Source: Pacificoceanicola sp048553275 (lineage in GTDB: Bacteria; Pseudomonadota; Alphaproteobacteria; Rhodobacterales; Rhodobacteraceae). From it: a stretch of DNA of 64,000 nt. Shown here in pieces: positions 16,133 through 25,085 of this stretch. Location: contig NZ_JBLZMW010000010.1 in NCBI RefSeq assembly GCF_048553275.1, forward strand, positions 1 through 64,000, in the 5' to 3' direction. Both the position numbers and the translations under genes were made by a program. Under the pieces are notes generated by a model, which saw only the letters and a program-made list of their open reading frames with translations, searched no databases and was not told where the DNA came from. Positions within the stretch are counted from its first letter, which is position 1; every line of letters begins with the position of its first letter.

Positions 16133-17383
16133 ATGTCTCGGTATCTCGATCAACTCGACATGGCGCAGGTGCGCGGGCATTTTCCCGCGCTGGCCAAGGA
16201 ATGGGCCTTTTTCGACAATGCGGGCGGCTCGCAAACGGTACAGGGCGCGATTGATCGCATCGTCGAATTCCTGACCCACCGCGACGTACAGATCGGCGGC
16301 AGCTACGAAATCTCGCTTGCCGCTGCAGAGGCGTTGATGAAGGGGCGCAAGGCCGCGCAGGTCTTGACCAACGCCGCCCGGCCGGAGGAGATCGTCTTTG
16401 GTCCCTCGACCACGGTGCTTGCACAGACACTCGCCGCCGCGATGCGCAGCCAGTTCAGCCCCGGCGACGAAATCATCGTCACCCATGCAGACCATGAATC
16501 CAATATCGGCCCATGGGAGCGGTTGCGCGAATTTGGTGTGGTGATCAAGGTCTGGCCGTTCGATCCGGCGACGGGTCAACTTTCACTGGACACGCTTGGC
16601 CCGCTTATGACCACGCGGACAAAACTGGTCTGTGTGCACCATGTCTCCAACATCCTCGGCCAGATCAATCCCATCCCGGAAATCACCGAGTATGTCCACG
16701 CGCGCGGAGCAAAAATCTGTGTCGACGGCGTGGCTTACGCTCCGCACCGCGCCATTGATGTGACGGCGTGGGACGTCGATTACTATATCTTCAGCCTGTA
16801 CAAATGTTATGGTCCGCATACCGCGATCATGTATGGAAAATACGATCTTCTTGCGGAACTGGACGGTCTTTACCACTATTTCTACGGCAAGGACAAAGTC
16901 CCCGGCAAGCTGGAGCCGGGAAATCCGAACTATGAACTCGCTTACTCGACAACAGCCATTGTCGCCTACCTGCAGGAGTTGGGCGGCGGGGATGACCGTG
17001 CCGCCCTGGAGGCGGGTTTCAGCGCCATCGCAAGGCAAGAACAAACACTGACCGACAAGCTGCTGGCGTGGCTGAATGCGCGCAATGACTGCCGAGTGAT
17101 CGGCCCGTCGACGAACGTGGACAATACCCGCGTGCCGACCATTGCCTTTCGCTTCGATGGCGTAAATTCCGGCGATGTGGCCCGCGCGATGGATGCATAC
17201 AAGGTCGCGATCCGGTTTGGCGATTTCCATTCGCGGCGCCTGGCCGAAGGTCTGGGCGAAACGCATGACGGCGGTGTGTTGCGTGTGTCCATGGTGCATT
17301 ACAACACCGTGGCAGAGATTGATCGCCTGACCACCGGTTTGGACCACGTTTTGCGGGAGCTGCGTGCCGAGGTAACAGCATGA
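16133..17383 (+). CDS. class V PLP-dependent enzyme (SufS-like fold, not a canonical cysteine desulfurase)
   Basis: A 416-residue fold-type I PLP enzyme. The N-terminal FFDNAGGSQTVQGAI, the IIVTHADHESNIGPW histidine segment, KICVDGVAYAPHRAIDV and the PLP lysine K224 in SLYKCYGPHTAIMYGK are all clear. The region that holds the catalytic cysteine in SufS-type desulfurases (R.GHHCAQ) reads AIRFGDFHSRRLAEGLG, with no cysteine, so a sulfur-transfer role is unlikely; lyase, epimerase or C-N cleavage activity is more likely. It lies 20 bp after an importer ATPase gene and overlaps the hydantoinase gene by 4 bp, so it presumably acts on the imported compound or on a product of ring opening. Confidence 0.8.
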   Translation: MSRYLDQLDMAQVRGHFPALAKEWAFFDNAGGSQTVQGAIDRIVEFLTHRDVQIGGSYEISLAAAEALMKGRKAAQVLTNAARPEEIVFGPSTTVLAQTLAAAMRSQFSPGDEIIVTHADHESNIGPWERLREFGVVIKVWPFDPATGQLSLDTLGPLMTTRTKLVCVHHVSNILGQINPIPEITEYVHARGAKICVDGVAYAPHRAIDVTAWDVDYYIFSLYKCYGPHTAIMYGKYDLLAELDGLYHYFYGKDKVPGKLEPGNPNYELAYSTTAIVAYLQELGGGDDRAALEAGFSAIARQEQTLTDKLLAWLNARNDCRVIGPSTNVDNTRVPTIAFRFDGVNSGDVARAMDAYKVAIRFGDFHSRRLAEGLGETHDGGVLRVSMVHYNTVAEIDRLTTGLDHVLRELRAEVTA

Positions 17384-18798
17384 GCGCGCCCGATCTTGTT
17401 ATCCGCGGCGGCACGATTTGCACCGCCTCTGACCGTTTCGTCGCGGATCTGGCCGTCAAGGATGGCAAGATTACACAGATCGCAGCCCACATCGACGGCG
17501 CGCGTGATGTCATCGACGCCGCGGGCCTGCTTGTCCTGCCCGGTGGCATCGACGCCCATGTGCACATCGCTCAGGAACAGGGCGACGGCACAGTGATGGC
17601 CGATGATTTCGCCTCGGGAACCCGGTCGGCCGTGGCCGGGGGTAACACGACCGTTATGCCCTTTGCATTGCAAAAACGGGGCGAATCCCTTCGCGAGGCT
17701 GTGCGCAACTATCATACGCTGGCAGAGGGTCAGAGCTGGTGCGATGTGTCGTTTCACATGATCATCACCGATCCCACACCGCAGGTTCTGGGGCAGGAAT
17801 TGCCCGCTTTGGTCCAGGACGGCTATACCTCGTTCAAGGTGTTCATGACCTACGACGACATGGTGCTGAACGACGCCGAACTGCTGGATGTCTTTGACGT
17901 GGCGCGGCGCGAGAAGGCCCTGGTTATGGTCCATGCCGAAGGCCATGACGCGATCAAATACATGACCCGCAAACTGGAGGAGCAGGGCAAGACCGCCCCC
18001 TACTATCACGCAGAGGCCCATGCCCAGATTGCCGAACGCGAGGCCACGCACCGTGCCATTGCCCATGCGCAGCTTGTCGATGTGCCCATCGTGATCGTTC
18101 ATGTGTCGGGCCGCGACCCGATGGAGCAGATCCAGTGGGCGCGGTCGCGTGGACTGAAGGTCTTTGCCGAAACCTGCCCGCAATACATCGCCATGACCGC
18201 CGAGGACCTGAAGGGTCTGAACATGGATTTCGAGGGGGCGAAATATGTTTGCTCCCCGCCACCACGCGACTTCGACAGCCAAAAGGCCATTTGGCAGGGG
18301 CTGCGGGATGGCACGTTCGACATCTTTTCATCCGATCATTGCCCGTTCTATTTCGAAGGGGAGAATGATACCGGCAAGAACAACCCGCGCGCCCGGACCT
18401 CGTTCAAATGGGTGCCAAATGGCATTCCCGGGGTCGAAACGCGCCTGCCGATCCTGTTTTCCGAAGGTGTCAGCAAAGGGCGCATCACCTTGGAACGGTT
18501 CGTGGCGCTGACGTCGACCAATCCGGCAAAACTCTATGGCATGTATCCACAAAAAGGCACGCTGGCCATTGGCGCGGACGCGGATATTACCCTTTGGGAT
18601 GCCAACCGCCGTGCTCCGATCCGGCAGGCCGATCTGCATCACGGCCCCGATTACACGCCCTACGAGGGGATGGAAATCACTGGCTGGCCGGTGCGCACGA
18701 TCCTTGGGGGCAAAACCGTGTTCGCCGATGGTGCAATGACTGCAGAAGCGCCACAGGGGCGCTACCTCTCCCGGGGGTTCTCTCCGGATCAGATCTGA
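17380..18798 (+). CDS. dihydropyrimidinase/D-hydantoinase family amidohydrolase
   Basis: A 472-residue cyclic amidohydrolase. The binuclear metal site is complete: H60 and H62 in GGIDAHVHIAQ, carbamylated lysine K153 in TSFKVFMTYDD, H185 in MVHAEGHD, H241 in IVHVSGRD and D319 in IFSSDHCPF. These identify the dihydropyrimidinase/hydantoinase group rather than dihydroorotase or allantoinase. It would open a five- or six-membered cyclic diamide to an N-carbamoyl amino acid. No N-carbamoyl amino acid hydrolase or hydantoin racemase is adjacent; the PLP enzyme upstream may process the product. Last gene of the GntR-adjacent operon. Confidence 0.92.
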   Translation: MSAPDLVIRGGTICTASDRFVADLAVKDGKITQIAAHIDGARDVIDAAGLLVLPGGIDAHVHIAQEQGDGTVMADDFASGTRSAVAGGNTTVMPFALQKRGESLREAVRNYHTLAEGQSWCDVSFHMIITDPTPQVLGQELPALVQDGYTSFKVFMTYDDMVLNDAELLDVFDVARREKALVMVHAEGHDAIKYMTRKLEEQGKTAPYYHAEAHAQIAEREATHRAIAHAQLVDVPIVIVHVSGRDPMEQIQWARSRGLKVFAETCPQYIAMTAEDLKGLNMDFEGAKYVCSPPPRDFDSQKAIWQGLRDGTFDIFSSDHCPFYFEGENDTGKNNPRARTSFKWVPNGIPGVETRLPILFSEGVSKGRITLERFVALTSTNPAKLYGMYPQKGTLAIGADADITLWDANRRAPIRQADLHHGPDYTPYEGMEITGWPVRTILGGKTVFADGAMTAEAPQGRYLSRGFSPDQI

Positions 18799-18807
18799 CG
18801 ATGAACA

Positions 18808-18838
18808 GTCCGGCCGGGCGCCATGCGCGCGGCCGGAC
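18808..18838. terminator. bidirectional hairpin between convergent operons
   Basis: GTCCGGCCG (18808-18816) and CGGCCGGAC (18830-18838) form a perfect 9-bp GC-rich stem with a 13-base loop. It lies in the 45-bp gap between the hydantoinase stop and the stop of the oppositely oriented ATPase gene. There is no T-run on either side, so termination would be weak or factor-assisted, but the position argues for a shared transcript end. Confidence 0.55.
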
Positions 18839-18843
18839 CATGA

Positions 18844-20634
18844 TCAGACGACCTCCGCCACCAGATGCCCCTGCCCCGCATCGCGCAGCGGGGTGCGCTC
18901 AGGCGGATCGCCAATCACGCGGATCGGCGAGGGCATATCGCCCACCGGGCGGGCGTGCGGGCGGCCCTTGCGCGCGGGATCCGGGATCGGAACCGCATCC
19001 AGCAGCCGCTGGGTGTAGGGATGCAGCGGATTGCCGAACACCTGATCACGCGTACCCATCTCCACGATCTGGCCCAGATACATCACCGCCAGGCGATCGA
19101 CCACGTTCTCGACAACCGCCATGTCATGGCTGATAAACAGGTAGGACACATCGGTTTCGCGCTGCAATTCTTCCAGCAACTCAAGCACCTGCGCCTGAAC
19201 GGAGACATCGAGCGCTGAAACGCTTTCATCGCAGATGATCAGCTTCGGCCGGAGCGCAAGCGCACGCGCCACGCAGATCCGCTGTCGCTGACCGCCGGAA
19301 AACTCATGCGGATAACGCGTCATCTGCTCAGGTGTCAGACCAACCCGGAGAAACAACTCCGCCGCGCGGGCGCGCCGCTCTTGGGCGCTGCCAATACCAT
19401 GGATCAGCAAGGGTTCGGCCACGGCGTCCCCGACGGGCATGCGCGGATCAAGCGCGGCCATCGGGTCCTGAAACACCATCTGAACATCCCGGCACATATC
19501 GCGCCGTCCCTGTGCCGTCAGGCTGGACAGCGCCTTTCCGGCCACCTCGATGTGGCCCTGATGCGGAACCAGACCGGCCAGCGCCTTGGCAATCGTCGAT
19601 TTTCCACAGCCGCTTTCCCCGACAAGGCCGAATGTCTCTCCCGGACGGATGTCAAACGTCACGCCCTCGACAGCATGGACACGGTGCGTGGGCCGGCCAA
19701 AGAAGTTCGCGCCAATATCGAAATGCACCTGCGTATCGACCAGCCGGGCCACCGGGACCGGGACCGCCGGCGGCAAGGGCTTGGCCCGCGCGGCGCCAGT
19801 GCCAAGCCGCGGCACTGCCTTCAGCAACGCACGGGTATAGGGCGCGCCCGGTGCCGCGAAAATATCCTCGACCGTACCGCTTTCGACCATGCGTCCCGCC
19901 TTCATCACAACCACGCGGTCGGCGCATTCGGCCACAACGCCCATGTCATGGGTAATCAGAATGATCGCGGTGCCGGTTGTTTCCTGCAACTCGCGCAACA
20001 GCTCCAGCACCTCGCGCTGCACCGTGACATCAAGCGCTGTGGTCGGCTCATCCGCGATCAGCAGCGCCGGGTTCATGGCCAGCGCCATGGCAATCATCAC
20101 GCGCTGTCGCATCCCACCGGAAAGCTCGTGCGGGTATTGTGTCATCCGGCGCGCGGGCTCGGAGATGCGGACCTTGCGCAGTGCCTCGATGGCCGCCGCA
20201 TTGGCGGCCCCCTGAGACAGCGCCTCATGTGCGCGGATTGCTTCGGTCATCTGGCTGCCGATGGTGTGCACCGGGTTGAGCGAAGTCATCGGCTCCTGGA
20301 AGATCATCGCGACTCGTGCGCCGCGCACCGACCGCATCTGCGGCTCCGGCAGGGATGGCAGATCTGTGCCGTCCAGCAGCGCCTGACCGGAGGAAACGGT
20401 CACATTGTTGGGCAAGAGACCCATGAGCGCCAGAGAGGTGATCGACTTGCCCGATCCGCTTTCGCCCGCAATGGCCAGGGTTTCACCGGCACGCAGATCA
20501 AAGCTGAGACCCGCCACCAGCGGACGCACGACGCCGCGATCCCGGACCGACACGGTCAGATCGCGCACCGAAAGCAACGGCTGTTTGACCGCCCCGGCAT
20601 CGGGGGCGGTCAAAGTTTGTGCGGCGGCACTCAT
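18844..20634 (-). CDS. peptide/amide ABC importer, fused double ATP-binding protein (DppD-DppF type)
   Basis: A 596-residue protein carrying two complete ABC ATPase domains in one chain. Domain 1 has Walker A GESGSGKSITSLALMG and signature LSGGMRQRVMIAMAL; domain 2 has GESGCGKSTIAKALAG and FSGGQRQRICVARAL, each followed by an intact Walker B and switch histidine. In most peptide systems these are separate DppD and DppF proteins. Start taken at 20634, where ATG overlaps the formamidase stop (ATGA). Last gene of the amiC-led operon; it powers the permeases at 23287-25085. Confidence 0.9.
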   Translation of the reverse strand: MSAAAQTLTAPDAGAVKQPLLSVRDLTVSVRDRGVVRPLVAGLSFDLRAGETLAIAGESGSGKSITSLALMGLLPNNVTVSSGQALLDGTDLPSLPEPQMRSVRGARVAMIFQEPMTSLNPVHTIGSQMTEAIRAHEALSQGAANAAAIEALRKVRISEPARRMTQYPHELSGGMRQRVMIAMALAMNPALLIADEPTTALDVTVQREVLELLRELQETTGTAIILITHDMGVVAECADRVVVMKAGRMVESGTVEDIFAAPGAPYTRALLKAVPRLGTGAARAKPLPPAVPVPVARLVDTQVHFDIGANFFGRPTHRVHAVEGVTFDIRPGETFGLVGESGCGKSTIAKALAGLVPHQGHIEVAGKALSSLTAQGRRDMCRDVQMVFQDPMAALDPRMPVGDAVAEPLLIHGIGSAQERRARAAELFLRVGLTPEQMTRYPHEFSGGQRQRICVARALALRPKLIICDESVSALDVSVQAQVLELLEELQRETDVSYLFISHDMAVVENVVDRLAVMYLGQIVEMGTRDQVFGNPLHPYTQRLLDAVPIPDPARKGRPHARPVGDMPSPIRVIGDPPERTPLRDAGQGHLVAEVV

Positions 20635-21590
20635 TCGAGCACCATCCGGGGGAAGTAGAAGGACACCACCCAGTTCGGCATGTCGACGATTTCCGAAATC
20701 CGCAAATCGCCGCATGTCGATACCAGCATATAGGCATCCACCGCCGACATGCCGTAACGCGCCGTCAGCAGGTCCACCATTCCGGCGACAGCGTCCTTTG
20801 CTCCGCTCATCAGGTCGGGACCGATGCCGGTGGTCACCTCATACCCCTTTGCATCCAGATGTCGCGTCACCGGGCCCGGCGTGGTGAAGCGCGGCATCCT
20901 GAGATCGGCCCCTTTCACCAGATCAAGCGTCAGCGTAACATCCATCGGGCTCTCGATGGCGGTGCCACACACCTCGCCGTCACCCTGTGCCGCATGGGTA
21001 TCCCCTACGGAGAACAAAGCCCCCGCGACCTCGACCGGCAGGTAGATTTCCGTTCCGGTCGAGAGATCGCGGATGTCAAGGTTGCCGCCTGTCCGCCGGG
21101 GCGGCACGATCGAATGCAACCCCGGTTCCGCCAGCGCGACGCCAATAGTGCCAGTGAAGGGCTTCAGCGGAACACGGCCATGATCGCCCCACAGTGCCGG
21201 CTCCATGGTCGTCGCGTCATATTTCCAGATGGTCAGCGCCGGATCGGTGAATTGATCCGCCAGCAGGCCAAAACCCGGAATATTCGCGGTCCAGCCCCAG
21301 GCAGAGCCTTCGCGTTCGCGCGGGGCAAAGCCTTCGATGGTGACTTTCAGCGCATCGCCGGGTTCTGCCCCGTCGATGTAGACCGGACCGGAAACCGGAT
21401 TGATCTTGCCGAAGTCCAGCGCCACCACATCGGCAACGGTGCTCGACGGGCCAAGCTGGCCCGCCGAAGAATCCATGCAATTGAACAGGATGGTCGATCC
21501 GGGCGCGACCGTCTCGACCGGGGCAATGGAATTGTCCCAGCCGAAATGATGCTGCGCGCCATGGATCGTATAGTCACACGCTTTGCACAT
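20631..21590 (-). CDS. acetamidase/formamidase family protein
   Basis: A 319-residue cytoplasmic amidase of the FmdA/AmdA fold (PF03069 type). Recognisable parts are HGAQHHFGWDNSIAPVETV at the N-terminus, GPVYIDGAEPGDALKVTIEG, RRTGGNLDIRDLSTGTEIYLPV and VGDTHAAQGDGEVCGTAIE, which form the metal/active-site core. It probably hydrolyses a short amide to ammonia and an acid. The genes upstream encode the amide sensor AmiC and antiterminator AmiR, supporting an inducible amide-utilisation operon. It is separated from the binding protein gene by 4 bp and overlaps the fused ATPase gene. Confidence 0.9.
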   Translation of the reverse strand: MCKACDYTIHGAQHHFGWDNSIAPVETVAPGSTILFNCMDSSAGQLGPSSTVADVVALDFGKINPVSGPVYIDGAEPGDALKVTIEGFAPREREGSAWGWTANIPGFGLLADQFTDPALTIWKYDATTMEPALWGDHGRVPLKPFTGTIGVALAEPGLHSIVPPRRTGGNLDIRDLSTGTEIYLPVEVAGALFSVGDTHAAQGDGEVCGTAIESPMDVTLTLDLVKGADLRMPRFTTPGPVTRHLDAKGYEVTTGIGPDLMSGAKDAVAGMVDLLTARYGMSAVDAYMLVSTCGDLRISEIVDMPNWVVSFYFPRMVLE

Positions 21591-21594
21591 GGGC

Positions 21595-23214
21595 TTACTC
21601 GGTCACAAAGACATAGTCATAGTTCACCGGGATCGACACCGGATCGACATACAGCGCATCCGCACCGCCCATGCGCGGCGATTTCATGGTGTAGCGCTGT
21701 TCGTTGAACACCGGCACCCACGGCGCCTGCTCCATCACCTTCATGTAGACGTCGGACCACATCTCCATGCGCTCGGGGGCGGACGGATCGGTCATGCTGT
21801 CGGCGGCGGTTGCCATGGCGTCGATCTCTTCGTTGCAGAACTTGGACCAGTTCCAGCCGCCATCCCCTGCACCGGCACAGCCAAGGATCGGGCCATAGAA
21901 GTTGGAGGGATCCGGGAAATCCGCAATCCACGCCATGCCGCCGGACCAGATCATCGGGGCTTCACCGGCCCCGCCGGCTTCGATCACGTTGGCCTGCGCC
22001 AGCGAGCGGATTTCCACGTCGACGCCGATGGCTTTCAGATCCTGCTGGATCGCCTGGGCGATGCGCGGGTTCGGGTCCGTGTTCATCACGAACAGTTCGG
22101 TCGAGAAACCATCTGCCAGACCCGCTTCGGCCAGCTTGGCCTTGGCAGCCTCGATGTCGAAGGCATAGCCGTCGTAACCCTCGGTATACCCCGGCATGGT
22201 CGGCGGCAGCGGCTGGGTCGCTGGGACGGCGCGGCCATTGATGATCTGCGTGATGCGCTCCTTGTTGATCGCCATATTGATGGCTTCCCGCACAGGCAGC
22301 TTGTCCAGCGGCGGAGTGCCGACATTCAGCGTGATATAGCCGGTGTGCAACTGACCGCCTTCGACAACGCGGGCCGCCTGCTGGGGATCCCCCATGACTT
22401 CCTGGAACTTGGCGGGTGGAATGCCGTCACCGGGCACATCCACTTCCCCTTGCTGCAGCCGCAGCAACGCAACGATGGGCTCCTGACCGACTTCGAAGGT
22501 CACGCCGTCGAGATAGGGCACGCCCGCGCGCCAGTAATCTGCGTTTTTCTCGAACACCAGACGCTGACCAATGGTCCATTCGCCCAGTTTGAAAGCGCCC
22601 GTTCCGACAGGATGCTTGCCGAAATCGGTGCCATATTCGTCCACCGCTTCCTTCGGCACGATCGACGCAAAATTCAGCGCCATGACATGCAGGAAGGTGG
22701 CGTCGGGGCGCGACAGGGTGATCTTGACCGTCTTGGGGTCGAGCACCTCGACACCGGACAGCGTGTCCGCCTCGCCCGAGGTGATCGCGTCAAAACCCGC
22801 GATGGAGGCAAAGAAGCCCGCGCCCGGAGATTGCGTTTCCGGCGTGGTCACGCGGTCGAGCGAGTATTTCACGTCCTCCGCGGTCATCTCACGGCCGTTG
22901 TGGAAGGTCACCCCATCGCGCAGCGTGAAGGTAAAGACAGTGCCGTCTTCGCTGATCTCATAGCTTTCGGCCAGACCGGGGCGCAGCTCGGTCGTGCCGG
23001 GGACGTAATCCATCAGCCCGTCGAACAGCGATTTGATCATCGACCAGTTCTGCCAGTCATACCCGATTGCGGGATCGAGCGTGGCCACGTCGTCCTTGTA
23101 GGTGATGGTGATCATGCCGCCCGGCTTGGCATTCGGATCGGGCGTGTACTCCTGGGCCTGGCCCGGCAGGGCCGAAGCAATCAGGATCGCGGTGGATGCA
23201 AGCAGTCTCTTCAT
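21595..23214 (-). CDS. peptide/amide ABC importer, periplasmic binding protein (SBP family 5)
   Basis: A 539-residue family-5 binding protein. Start at 23214 gives a good signal peptide (KRLLASTAILIASALPGQAQ); the longer frame to 23280 adds no homology. Family features: DDVATLDPAIGYDWQNW, ESYEISEDGTVFTFTLRDGV, VTFHNGREMTAEDVKYSLDR and the C-terminal EQAPWVPVFNEQR. Because the operon encodes an amidase under amide-responsive regulators, the ligand may be a small or peptide-like amide instead of a generic dipeptide. Confidence 0.9.
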   Translation of the reverse strand: MKRLLASTAILIASALPGQAQEYTPDPNAKPGGMITITYKDDVATLDPAIGYDWQNWSMIKSLFDGLMDYVPGTTELRPGLAESYEISEDGTVFTFTLRDGVTFHNGREMTAEDVKYSLDRVTTPETQSPGAGFFASIAGFDAITSGEADTLSGVEVLDPKTVKITLSRPDATFLHVMALNFASIVPKEAVDEYGTDFGKHPVGTGAFKLGEWTIGQRLVFEKNADYWRAGVPYLDGVTFEVGQEPIVALLRLQQGEVDVPGDGIPPAKFQEVMGDPQQAARVVEGGQLHTGYITLNVGTPPLDKLPVREAINMAINKERITQIINGRAVPATQPLPPTMPGYTEGYDGYAFDIEAAKAKLAEAGLADGFSTELFVMNTDPNPRIAQAIQQDLKAIGVDVEIRSLAQANVIEAGGAGEAPMIWSGGMAWIADFPDPSNFYGPILGCAGAGDGGWNWSKFCNEEIDAMATAADSMTDPSAPERMEMWSDVYMKVMEQAPWVPVFNEQRYTMKSPRMGGADALYVDPVSIPVNYDYVFVTE

Positions 23215-23286
23215 AGTACTCTCCTTGTCGGTTTGGTTTTTGTTGTGATCCCGCGAACGCGCCGCGAGACCGGTTGGCATGAAGGA

Positions 23287-24207
23287 TCAGCGCAGCTTGA
23301 TGCGCGGATCTATCAGGGGGGTCACGAGGTCGGCCAGCAGGTTGCCGATCACGATGGCCGCGGCGGACACCATGGTGACGCCCATGATGATGGGGATGTC
23401 GACGCGCTGGATCGCCTGCCAGGCCAGTTGCCCGATCCCGGGCCAGCCAAAGACGCTCTCGACCACGACGATGCCGCCCATGAAGATGCCGATATCAATG
23501 CCGATCATTGCGATGATGGGCAGGATGGCATTGGGCAGCGCATGGCGGATCAGGATGCGCGCGCGGGTCAACCCCTTGGCGCGGGCGGTGCGGATATAGT
23601 CTTGGCGCAGCACCTCGACCATCGAGGAGCGCATCATGCGGCTGTACCACCCCGAACCCATGATCCCGAGCGTGACAGCGGGCAAAACGAGATGCGCCGC
23701 CGTGCCATAACCGCCGATCGGAAACCAGCCGAGCTGCACCGCAAAGACATAAAGCAGCAGCAGCCCAACCACGAATTGCGGGGCAGAGACGGCGACAAAG
23801 CTCGTCACCATCAGCGCCTGATCCAGCGGACGACCGCGAAACACCGCCGCGATAACGCCAAGCGTCAGCCCGATCAAAAGCTCGCAGGCAATACCCCCCG
23901 CCATCAACAGCAGCGACGCAGGCAGACGCGACGCAATGAGCGTGGAAACTTCGGTCTTTTGCAGATAGCTGCGCCCCATGTCGCCCTGCACCAAGCCGGT
24001 CAGATAGCGCCAGTACTGCACCATCATCGGCTGATCGAGGCCAAGCTGCTGGCGGATGTTCTCCACCGTCTGCGCCGTCGCGGACCGTCCGGCGATCTGG
24101 CGCACGGGGTCTGCGGGCAACACGAACAACAAAACAAAGGTGATAAAGCTAACCCCCAGAAGGATCAGCGCGGATTGGATGAGGCGGCGCGCCAGGTAAC
24201 CGGGCAT
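23287..24207 (-). CDS. peptide/amide ABC importer, permease 1 (DppB type)
   Basis: A 306-residue integral membrane protein. The N-terminal MPGYLARRLIQSALILLGVSFITFVLLFVLPADP is the usual DppB first helix, and the ATPase-contact EAA loop reads LRQDYIRTARAKGLTRARILIRHALPNAILPI. Its start overlaps the DppC stop by one base. It forms a heterodimer with the permease encoded at 24207-25085. Confidence 0.93.
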   Translation of the reverse strand: MPGYLARRLIQSALILLGVSFITFVLLFVLPADPVRQIAGRSATAQTVENIRQQLGLDQPMMVQYWRYLTGLVQGDMGRSYLQKTEVSTLIASRLPASLLLMAGGIACELLIGLTLGVIAAVFRGRPLDQALMVTSFVAVSAPQFVVGLLLLYVFAVQLGWFPIGGYGTAAHLVLPAVTLGIMGSGWYSRMMRSSMVEVLRQDYIRTARAKGLTRARILIRHALPNAILPIIAMIGIDIGIFMGGIVVVESVFGWPGIGQLAWQAIQRVDIPIIMGVTMVSAAAIVIGNLLADLVTPLIDPRIKLR

Positions 24208-25085
24208 CAGTCATTCCCCCGCTGCGTCGGGTCGAGCACGTCGCGCAGCGCGTCGCCCACAAGGTTGAAGGCCAGCGCCAGCAAAAGGATCGCGGCGCCC
24301 GGAATGAACACCAGCCACGGCGCGGCCTGAAAATAGGTCTGGTTCTCGAAGATGATATTGCCCCAGGACGGCGTCGGCGGCTGCACTCCGACCCCCAGGA
24401 ACGACAATGTCGCCTCAAGCAGCACGGTAACGGAAATCCCCAAAGTGCCCCAGACAATCAGCGTCGGGATCAGGTGCGGCAGAATATGCCGGAACAGGAT
24501 GCGACTGCGGGACGCGCCGAGCGTCTTTTCCGCAGCGATGAATTCGCGCTCCGCAAGCGACGTGGTTTCGGTATAGACGACGCGCGCAGTCTGCACCCAG
24601 TTCACCAGCGCAATCACCATGGCCACAATCCACAGCGATGGCTGAAAGATCGCCGCGAGACAGATCGCCAGAAGCAGCGCCGGAAAGGCCATCATCAAAT
24701 CGGTAAACCGCATCAGCACCGCCCCGACCCAGCCGCGCACGAACCCGGCCAGGACCCCCACCAGCGTGCCGATGATGAGTGCAACACCATTGGCCACCAC
24801 CCCGATGATCAGCGATGTCTGCGCGCCATAGAGCATTCGGGTGAACAGGTCGCGCCCGAGCAGATCCGTGCCCATCAGGAAATCGCCCCCCGGAGGCATC
24901 GGCTCTCCGAACAGGGTCAGCCCCTCGAAAAGCTGCTCGTCCGGCGCATAGGGCGCAATCCACGGCGCAAGCACCGCGCCGCCGACAACAAAAACGATGA
25001 TCGCCAGCCCGAACAACGCGAGTTTACGGCGCAGCAACCGGCGCAGCGCGCCTGCGGGAGCGGCGGGCGAAGAGATGTCAGACAT
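24207..25085 (-). CDS. peptide/amide ABC importer, permease 2 (DppC type)
   Basis: A 292-residue permease with the DppC hallmarks LMGTDLLGRDLFTRMLYGAQTSLIIG, FTDLMMAFPALLLAICLA and the EAA loop EFIAAEKTLGASRSRILFRHILPHLIPT. The start at 25085 overlaps the AmiR gene end by 8 bp; the upstream extension to 25148 falls inside AmiR and is rejected. It pairs with the DppB-type permease downstream. Confidence 0.92.
   Translation of the reverse strand: MSDISSPAAPAGALRRLLRRKLALFGLAIIVFVVGGAVLAPWIAPYAPDEQLFEGLTLFGEPMPPGGDFLMGTDLLGRDLFTRMLYGAQTSLIIGVVANGVALIIGTLVGVLAGFVRGWVGAVLMRFTDLMMAFPALLLAICLAAIFQPSLWIVAMVIALVNWVQTARVVYTETTSLAEREFIAAEKTLGASRSRILFRHILPHLIPTLIVWGTLGISVTVLLEATLSFLGVGVQPPTPSWGNIIFENQTYFQAAPWLVFIPGAAILLLALAFNLVGDALRDVLDPTQRGND

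Noticed and set aside
16133..17383. Cysteine desulfurase (SufS/IscS) for iron-sulfur cluster assembly
   Set aside because: The catalytic cysteine loop is missing and there are no suf or isc genes nearby; the neighbours are a transporter and a hydantoinase.
21583..24330. A 915-codon open frame on the plus strand, antisense to the amide-importer genes
   Set aside because: It runs across two real genes and the gap between them and its product is arginine/histidine-rich low-complexity sequence without domains; a codon-bias shadow of the GC-rich genes on the other strand.
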